Shown piece after piece: positions 26,834 to 31,784 of a stretch of 31,784 nucleotides of DNA. The notes beneath the pieces are model-generated. The model was not told where the DNA came from and ran no database searches. It saw only the letters and a list, made by a program, of their open reading frames with translations. A program made the translations under genes and the position numbers. Source of the stretch: Curtobacterium sp. 458 (GTDB taxonomy: Bacteria; Actinomycetota; Actinomycetes; Actinomycetales; Microbacteriaceae); the NCBI RefSeq assembly GCF_030406605.1, contig NZ_CP129104.1, positions 2,338,036 through 2,369,819 of the forward strand, written 5' to 3'. Numbering within the stretch: the first letter of the stretch is position 1; each line of letters opens with the position of its first letter.

Positions 26834-28000
26834 ATGGACATCCTCCTCCGACTCCTCGTCGCGGTCGGGTTCGCCCTGCTCGTCACGGCCGTCGCCGCGC
26901 TCGTCACCCACCTCGTCTTCCGCTCCCTCGCCCGTCGTGAACGCTGGGCGTCCGTGCTCTCCCGTCGGACGAAGCACCCCTTCCGCACCGTGCTGCTCAT
27001 CGCCCTGCTCTGGACGGCCTTCGCCACGAGCGTCCCGGACACCCGTGCGTACCCGTGGCGCGACGAGGTCTCGCACGTGTTCCTCATCGCGGTGATCGGT
27101 ACCGGCTGCTGGCTCGCCTGCGAGGTCGCGATCTTCCTCGAGTCCCTCGGCCTGCACCGCTACCGGACGGACGTGCCCGACAACCGCGTCGCCCGCCGGG
27201 TCAAGACCCAGGTGCTCGTCCTGCGCCGCCTGACCGTCGCGGTGCTCGTCATCATCGCGGTCGGCGCGATCCTGCTGACCTTCCCCGGGGTCGAGGCCGC
27301 CGGCGCGAGCGTGCTCGCCTCCGCGGGGCTGATCTCCGTGATCGCCGGCCTCGCGGCGCAGTCGACGCTCGGCAACGTGTTCGCGGGCATGCAGCTCGCG
27401 TTCTCCGGGTCCATCCGGGTCGACGACGTCGTGGTGGTCGAGCAGCAGTGGGGGAGGATCGAGGAGATCACCCTGACCTACGTCGTCGTGCACCTGTGGG
27501 ACGACCGCCGGTTCGTGCTCCCGTCGACGTACTTCACGAGCACCCCGTTCGAGAACTGGACGCGGACGAACAGCGAACTGCTCGGTGCCGTCGAGTTCGA
27601 CCTCGACTGGCGCGTGCGCCCCGGAGACATGCGCGTCGAGCTCGAACGGATCCTCGAGCGGACCGAGCTCTGGGACCGCCGGGTCCAGGTGCTCCAGGTC
27701 ACCGACGCCGTGCAGGGGTTCGTGCACGTCCGCGTGCTCGTCACCGCGCACGACGCCCCGTCGCTGTTCGACCTGCGCTGCTACGTCCGCGAGGAACTGG
27801 TCGCCTGGATCCAAAGAACGCACCCGGACGCGCAGCCCGTGCAGCGGGTGCTCATGGTGGAGGACGTCGCCGCGCCGCGACGACGCGGCGCGTCGACCGC
27901 CGCGTCGTCGGCGCTCTTCGGCGGTGAGCACGACGAGCGAGCCGCGATGTTCACCGGGCCGATCAGCACCTCCGACGTCCGGCCGGCGGACGTGCCGTAG
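26834..28000 (+). CDS. MscS-family mechanosensitive ion channel
   Basis: The 388-residue protein has four hydrophobic helices (about 1-25, 50-66, 81-104, 130-150). A pore helix/MscS signature follows, with [36 protein letters not shown] (about 167-203), then the beta domain ([38 protein letters not shown]) and the alpha/beta cytoplasmic cage. MscS-type channels open under membrane tension at hypo-osmotic shock. The C-terminal 50 residues are Ala/Arg-rich and poorly conserved. ATG at 26834 has a GGAGGG site directly upstream. It is divergent from the permease and ends before a hairpin shared with a small convergent gene. Confidence 0.9.
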   Translation: MDILLRLLVAVGFALLVTAVAALVTHLVFRSLARRERWASVLSRRTKHPFRTVLLIALLWTAFATSVPDTRAYPWRDEVSHVFLIAVIGTGCWLACEVAIFLESLGLHRYRTDVPDNRVARRVKTQVLVLRRLTVAVLVIIAVGAILLTFPGVEAAGASVLASAGLISVIAGLAAQSTLGNVFAGMQLAFSGSIRVDDVVVVEQQWGRIEEITLTYVVVHLWDDRRFVLPSTYFTSTPFENWTRTNSELLGAVEFDLDWRVRPGDMRVELERILERTELWDRRVQVLQVTDAVQGFVHVRVLVTAHDAPSLFDLRCYVREELVAWIQRTHPDAQPVQRVLMVEDVAAPRRRGASTAASSALFGGEHDERAAMFTGPISTSDVRPADVP

Positions 28001-28012
28001 CCGGGTCGACGA

Positions 28013-28058
28013 ACGGACGGGAGGCACGTGGCGGACCCGCCACGTGCCTCCCGTCCGT
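28013..28058. terminator. Bidirectional hairpin terminator
   Basis: A perfect 21-bp stem (28013-28033 with 28038-28058) with a four-base loop lies between mscS and the convergent small gene. The outer stem ACGGACGGGAGGC is identical to that of the secA hairpin. Confidence 0.85.
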
Positions 28059-28094
28059 CGTGTGGTCGCCTCGCGACCCGCTCCGGCTCCCGCC

Positions 28095-28286
28095 CTACGG
28101 CTGACGCGCTTTCACGGCGCGGTCGTCCTCGACCACCGTGCCGATCGCGACGATCGTCGTCGCGAGCCACGCCACCCAGGTGAGCGCGAGGCGCCAGTCG
28201 CGCGGACCCTGGCGGGTGGTCTGCACCACGCTGTAGCCGCTGATGATCGAGCTCCACACAGCACCGCTGAACATGAACTTCCGCAC
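28095..28286 (-). CDS. Small hypothetical membrane-associated protein
   Basis: The 63-residue protein begins [36 protein letters not shown] and has one clear transmembrane stretch (about 33-50: [19 protein letters not shown]). A charged tail [11 protein letters not shown] follows. No family is recognised. The gene is credible because GTG at 28286 has a perfect AGGAGGA ribosome site and a TAGCGT -10 (28314-28319, minus) suitably upstream, and it ends near the terminator at 28013-28058. Confidence 0.65.
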   Translation of the reverse strand: MRKFMFSGAVWSSIISGYSVVQTTRQGPRDWRLALTWVAWLATTIVAIGTVVEDDRAVKARQP

Positions 28287-28381
28287 GGGTTCCTCCTCCT
28301 GGTCGTCCCGTCAACGCTACCGGCCGCTACATTGGAGCGCCGCCGGTCACCCCTGGGCCGGCGTGCTCGTGAGGAGTGAGT

Positions 28382-29533
28382 GTGCGTCAGGCCGTCATCG
28401 GCGGAGTCCTGCTCGTGGTCGGTGCCGTGTGCGTCGCCCTCGGGCTCCTGCCCCTGTCCGACCTCGCCGAGCTGGCCGACCGCGTCGTGCCGGTGCTCGG
28501 CTTCGTGCTCGGTCTCACGATCGTGGCCGAGCTCGCCGCCGACGCCGGCGTGTTCGACCGGCTCGCCGACCTCGCCGCCCGCGTCGGCGGCGGGCGCACG
28601 ATCGGCCTCTGGGCCGCGGTCGTCGTGCTCGCCGTGGTCTGCACCGTGTTCCTGTCGATCGACACGACGGCGGTACTCCTCACGCCGATCGTCATCACGC
28701 TCGCCCGGCGCGTGGGGCTCCCGCCCATGCCGTTCGCCCTCACCACCGTGTGGCTGGCGAACACGGCGTCGCTCCTCCTGCCCGTGTCGAACCTGACGAA
28801 CCTGCTCGCCGTCGACCGCATCGGGCTCGACGGACCGATCCCGTTCGCGGGACTGATGGTGTGGGCGGCGCTCGCCGGCGTCGTCATCCCGTGTGCGGTG
28901 CTCCTCGTGGTCTTCCGCGGGAAGCTGTTCGGCCGCTACACGCCCGTGCCGGTCCGTCGGGCGTCCGACCCGGTGTTCTTCTGGTCGGCGTCGGCGGTGC
29001 TCGTCGCGCTCGTCGTCGCGCTGACGGCGGGCGTGACGGTCTGGATCGCGGCGGTCGTCGCTGCCGTGCTGCTGGTCGTCGTGGCCGCCTTCCGGGCGCC
29101 CTCGGAGCTGCGCGTCTCGCGCGTGCCGTGGTCCACGCTCCTCTTCGCCGCCGGGCTCTTCGTCGTCGTCGAGACGCTGCACACCACGGGGCTCACCGAC
29201 CCGATCGTCGACGCGCTGCCCGGCGGTACCGGCACCGGCTCCCTCCTGGCGCTGGGCGGCGCGGGTGCGGTGGCGGCGAACGCCATCGACAACCTGCCCG
29301 CCTACCTCGTGCTCGAGCCGGCGGCCGGGCACGAGGCACTGCGGTACGCGGCACTCCTCGTCGGGGTGAACGCCGGCTGCCTGATCACCCCGTGGGCGTC
29401 CCTCGCGACGCTGCTGTGGCACGCGCGGCTCGCGTCGGAGGGGGTCCACCTGTCGTGGGGGCGGTACATGGCGCTCGGGTGTGTCGTCGCCCCGCTGACC
29501 GTCGTGGCCGGGGTGCTCGCCCTGCGTCTCTGA
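28382..29533 (+). CDS. ArsB/SLC13-type ion transporter
   Basis: The 383-residue polytopic protein has about ten to eleven helices in two pseudo-repeats, as in the ArsB/NhaD-SLC13 superfamily. Conserved elements are FLSIDTTAVLLTPIVITLARRVG, WLANTASLLLPVSNLTNLLAV, AANAIDNLPAYLVLEP and ALLVGVNAGCLITPWASLATLLW. The family includes arsenite pumps, Na+/H+ antiporters and carboxylate symporters. No ars genes flank it, so the substrate is open. GTG at 28382 is preferred over GTG at 28376 because GAGGAG lies 6 nt before it. A TACATT -10 at 28328-28333 is plausible. It ends 13 bp before the convergent corA-type gene. Confidence 0.87.
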   Translation: MRQAVIGGVLLVVGAVCVALGLLPLSDLAELADRVVPVLGFVLGLTIVAELAADAGVFDRLADLAARVGGGRTIGLWAAVVVLAVVCTVFLSIDTTAVLLTPIVITLARRVGLPPMPFALTTVWLANTASLLLPVSNLTNLLAVDRIGLDGPIPFAGLMVWAALAGVVIPCAVLLVVFRGKLFGRYTPVPVRRASDPVFFWSASAVLVALVVALTAGVTVWIAAVVAAVLLVVVAAFRAPSELRVSRVPWSTLLFAAGLFVVVETLHTTGLTDPIVDALPGGTGTGSLLALGGAGAVAANAIDNLPAYLVLEPAAGHEALRYAALLVGVNAGCLITPWASLATLLWHARLASEGVHLSWGRYMALGCVVAPLTVVAGVLALRL

Positions 29534-29546
29534 CGGGCGCGAAGAC

Positions 29547-30518
29547 CTACAGCCAGTCCTTGCTCTTGAAGACGCGGTAGAGCACGAGCGAGGACGCGAT
29601 GATCAGCCCGATCGAGGCGTAGAGGCCGCTCCACGCGCTCTCGCCGGGGAACTTCACGTTCTGCCCGAAGAACCCCGTGATGGCCGTCGGGATCGCGATG
29701 ATCGCAGCCCAGCCGGTGACCTTCTTCATGACGACGTTCTGGTGGTTCGACGCGATGCCGAGGTTCGTGTCGAGCACGCTGCCGACCGCTTCGCGCAGCT
29801 GCTCGACCGAGTCCGCGATCGTCACGAGGTGGTCCTGGACGTCCCGGAAGTACGGCCGGATGCCGTCGACCACGAGCTCCGCGTCGCCGTGGAGGATCGA
29901 CGTGACGCTGTCGCGTGTCGGCACGACGAGCCGGCGGAGCACCCCGAGCTGCTTCCGGAGCACGAACGACCGCCGCTGGATCTGGCGTTCGCGGCTGCTG
30001 CCGTGCTCGAACAGGTCGTCCTCGAGCGCGCTGACCGCCTGGTCGAGGTCCTCGACGACGTCCGAGGCGTGGTCGACCACGGTGTCGAGCAGTGCCCACA
30101 TGAGCCAGGGCACGCCGTGGTCGGCGATGTCGGCGTTGGCGTCGAGGCGGTGCTCGACGTCGCGGAGGTCGACGTCGGTGCCGTGGATGGTGATGAGTGC
30201 CCGCTTCGTCACGAAGGCCTTCACCTCGTGGCTGACGAGTTCGCCGGCGTCGGTGCGGCCGCTGACGTCGTAGACCACGAGGAACAGGCTCTCGCGGTAC
30301 CGGTCGAGCTTCGGCCGCTGCCCGCCCTCGAGGGCGTCCTCGACGGCGAGGGCGTGGACGCCGAGCTCCTCCTCGAGGTCGGCGAGGTCCTCCGGCCGGG
30401 GGTCGGTGTGGTCCACCCACACGAACGTGCCGGGTTCGGCGACGAGGTCGGAGACCCGCTCCACCGGGAAGTCGCGTTCCGCTGCGGTGCCGTTCCGCCA
30501 CGCCCTCGTCATGACCAT
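29547..30518 (-). CDS. CorA-family divalent-cation transporter with GQN motif
   Basis: The 323-residue protein has the CorA layout: an alpha/beta cytoplasmic domain (FVWVDHTDPRPEDLADLEEELGVHALAVEDAL, then RPKLDRYRESLFLVVYDV), a long helical funnel, and two C-terminal transmembrane helices. Between them the usual YGMN loop is GFFGQNVKFPG, that is GQN (29658-29666). CorA homopentamers import Mg2+ (or Co2+/Ni2+), and the GMN motif is required in classical members, so the ion and direction are uncertain. ATG at 30518 lies 6 nt after a TACGCT -10, predicting a leaderless mRNA; an internal ATG two codons later is an alternative. Confidence 0.88.
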   Translation of the reverse strand: MVMTRAWRNGTAAERDFPVERVSDLVAEPGTFVWVDHTDPRPEDLADLEEELGVHALAVEDALEGGQRPKLDRYRESLFLVVYDVSGRTDAGELVSHEVKAFVTKRALITIHGTDVDLRDVEHRLDANADIADHGVPWLMWALLDTVVDHASDVVEDLDQAVSALEDDLFEHGSSRERQIQRRSFVLRKQLGVLRRLVVPTRDSVTSILHGDAELVVDGIRPYFRDVQDHLVTIADSVEQLREAVGSVLDTNLGIASNHQNVVMKKVTGWAAIIAIPTAITGFFGQNVKFPGESAWSGLYASIGLIIASSLVLYRVFKSKDWL

Positions 30519-30524
30519 CAGCCC

Positions 30525-30530
30525 AGCGTA
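30525..30530 (-). promoter_or_regulatory. -10 element of the corA-like gene
   Basis: TACGCT on the minus strand sits 6 nt before the ATG at 30518. The terminator of the upstream gene begins 3 bp further upstream. Confidence 0.45.
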
Positions 30531-30533
30531 CGG

Positions 30534-30571
30534 CGACGGCCGGCCCGGGACTCCCGGACCGGCCGCCGTCG
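30534..30571 (-). terminator. Hairpin terminator after the last gene
   Basis: CGACGG-CCGGcCCGGGA pairs with the mirrored half, with a small bulge, about 15 nt beyond the stop at 30586 and directly upstream of the corA-like -10. Confidence 0.65.
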
Positions 30572-30585
30572 TGGTGTGCGTGTGC

Positions 30586-31784
30586 TCAGTACGCGGAGAC
30601 GAGCTTGCCGTCCTCGACCTTCAGGTAGGTGTCGACGTCGAAGCTGTCGTCGCCCTTCTTGGCGTCGCCGAAGAAGTCCTTGTACGAGTAGGCGATCTGG
30701 CCGTCCTTCGTGCTCTTCACCTCGACGTAGCCGCTGCCGGAGGACTCGACCGTCAGCTCGGGCTTCGACTTCACCGTGTACTGCACCGAGCCGTCGGCGT
30801 CGTACGGGCCGTACCAGGGGCAACCGTCGCCGTAGCCGATGTCGGTCTTCTCGGCGCAGGTGTCGATGAGGTCCGAGACGTACTGCTCGGCATCGCGCTC
30901 GAGCGCCTTCGTCGCCGTGGGCTGGAAGGACACGTACGGGGCAGCGGACGCGCCGACCTTCACGGTCTTCGTGCCACCGGTGAAGTACTTCGTCCCGCCG
31001 ACCTCGACCTCGTAGCTGCCGGGGTAGGCGAGCGACTCGAACGCGCCGTTCTCGATCGCGCCGACCTTCTTCCCGCCGACGGTCACGTCCGCACCCTCGA
31101 GCACGTCGCTCGCCGAGATCGACACACGGTCGGCGAGCGGCTTCGTGACACGCCACTCGTCCTTCACGAGGAACGAGGTGCCCGTGCGCTCCAGCGTGAT
31201 GTCACCGGAGCGGTCCGAGCCGCCCTGCTGGTAGCGGACGGTCGCGTACGCGGTGTCGCCCGAGGTCGACACCCGGCCGATGCGGACGTTCGTCGGACGG
31301 TCCTCGGCGCTCTCCAGGACGGCGGCGTCGAGCATGGAGGCGTTCGACGGTGCCTCGGTCATCCGGGACGCGGTGTCGGCGTCACCGCGGGCGATGGCCT
31401 CGACGTAGCTCCGGGCGGTCGGGGCCGGACCCCACACGTTCGACCGGAGGACCCCCGTGGTGACGGCACCGGCGACGACGACCACCACGACGACGCCGGC
31501 GGCGACGAGCGAGCGGACGAGCACCTTGCGGGCCTTCGGCGACAGCGGGGTCGGGGTGGGTGCCTGGCCGCCGATGAACGGCTGCGGGCCGCCGGCGCCG
31601 GGCGCACCGACGCCGGGAGCACCGACGCCGGGGGCGCCGACGCCGGGCGCCTGGGCCCACGCGCCGTCGACGGGCGCGTGCTCGGCGGGTGCCCCGGTGC
31701 CGTGCTGGTCCGTGGCGGGCGCGGTCGGCGTGGCGGCCGGCTGACCGACGACCGGCGCACCGGCGACGGTCGCGCCGGGAGTGC
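30586..31784 (-). CDS. Membrane-anchored extracytoplasmic protein, N-terminus off the window
   Basis: The frame is open to the window edge, so the 5' end is missing; 398 residues are visible. A Pro/Ala/Gly-rich segment contains APGVG repeats (31596-31651). A basic PLSPKARKVLVRS stretch and one transmembrane helix (VAAGVVVVVVVAGAVTTGVL, about 93-112 of the visible part) follow. A mixed extracytoplasmic region includes ARSYVEAIARGDADTASRM, a DUF4878-like helix-turn. Next comes DVLEGADVTVGGKKVGAIENGAFESLAYPGSYEVEVGG, an SH3-like/TcaA-type pattern, with two cysteines in CAEKTDIGYGDGC that may form a disulfide. TcaA-like envelope proteins are one possibility. An internal GTG at 31524 could be a start, but the helix and basic stretch precede it in frame. 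Confidence 0.7.
   Translation of the reverse strand, partial: TPGATVAGAPVVGQPAATPTAPATDQHGTGAPAEHAPVDGAWAQAPGVGAPGVGAPGVGAPGAGGPQPFIGGQAPTPTPLSPKARKVLVRSLVAAGVVVVVVVAGAVTTGVLRSNVWGPAPTARSYVEAIARGDADTASRMTEAPSNASMLDAAVLESAEDRPTNVRIGRVSTSGDTAYATVRYQQGGSDRSGDITLERTGTSFLVKDEWRVTKPLADRVSISASDVLEGADVTVGGKKVGAIENGAFESLAYPGSYEVEVGGTKYFTGGTKTVKVGASAAPYVSFQPTATKALERDAEQYVSDLIDTCAEKTDIGYGDGCPWYGPYDADGSVQYTVKSKPELTVESSGSGYVEVKSTKDGQIAYSYKDFFGDAKKGDDSFDVDTYLKVEDGKLVSAY
31596..31651 (-). repeat. 15-bp tandem repeat coding APGVG units
   Basis: CGCCGGGCGCACCGA-type units at 31596-31610, 31611-31625 and 31626-31640, plus a partial unit, differ at two positions. They encode APGVG/APGAG pentapeptides in the N-terminal Pro-rich region of the last gene. 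Confidence 0.85.

Noticed and set aside
31525..31784. Separate short ORF on the plus strand opposite the Pro-rich region
   Set aside because: It is an antisense image of the 15-bp repeats; the minus frame continues in frame into a membrane protein and is the coding strand.

Overview
The window is very GC-rich DNA with actinobacterial gene order (mtrA-mtrB-lpqB, then comF, hpf, secA, an Rv3235-type gene, pdtaS and whiB1). GTG starts, stop/start overlaps (GTGA, ATGA, TAGTG) and the protein sequences point to the family Microbacteriaceae. Curtobacterium or a close relative is my best guess, by resemblance only. It looks like ordinary chromosome: I see no insertion sequence, integrase, CRISPR array or rRNA, and one tRNA. 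Genes are packed tightly and no gene-free stretch exceeds 300 bases.

Region 1 (1-7713): an RDD membrane protein and a SpoIIM-like membrane protein are divergent. They face a minus-strand operon of five stop/start-coupled genes: a six-helix membrane protein with a Trp/Pro-rich tail, DUF4129, DUF4350, MoxR AAA+ ATPase and DUF58. This resembles the widespread MoxR/DUF58 membrane-associated cluster of unknown exact function.

Region 2 (7858-16734): the MtrA/MtrB two-component system with lipoprotein LpqB controls cell-envelope and division functions. It is followed by a ComF-like phosphoribosyltransferase, the long ribosome-hibernation factor and the SecA translocase ATPase. SecA ends at a perfect 54-bp palindromic hairpin.

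Region 3 (16859-20637): a divergent Rv3235-family gene and a PdtaS-type sensor kinase are separated by 117 bp. That gap carries two perfect, inverted DnaA-box sequences overlapping the kinase promoter. Then come WhiB1, a small four-helix membrane protein and a Bcp-type peroxiredoxin.

Region 4 (20738-23837): tRNA-Lys(CTT), a YigZ/IMPACT protein, then an EspR-like HTH regulator, an ImmA/IrrE metallopeptidase and a seven-helix membrane protein resembling the MAB_1171c family. The first two overlap and the third follows closely. This triad is the most system-like unexplained unit. A 24-bp perfect palindrome lies just after it, followed by a small SCO4848-like membrane protein.

Region 5 (24000-31784): a two-domain VOC protein, a short hypothetical, an asparagine-type amino-acid permease, an MscS channel, a small membrane protein, an ArsB/SLC13-type transporter, a CorA-type channel with a GQN instead of GMN motif, and a membrane-anchored protein truncated by the window edge.

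Two cross-cutting observations stand out. Several genes have a TANNNT -10 element exactly 6-7 nt before the start codon, which predicts leaderless mRNAs. Long hairpins sharing the outer stem GGACGGGAGGC recur at three unlinked gene ends.
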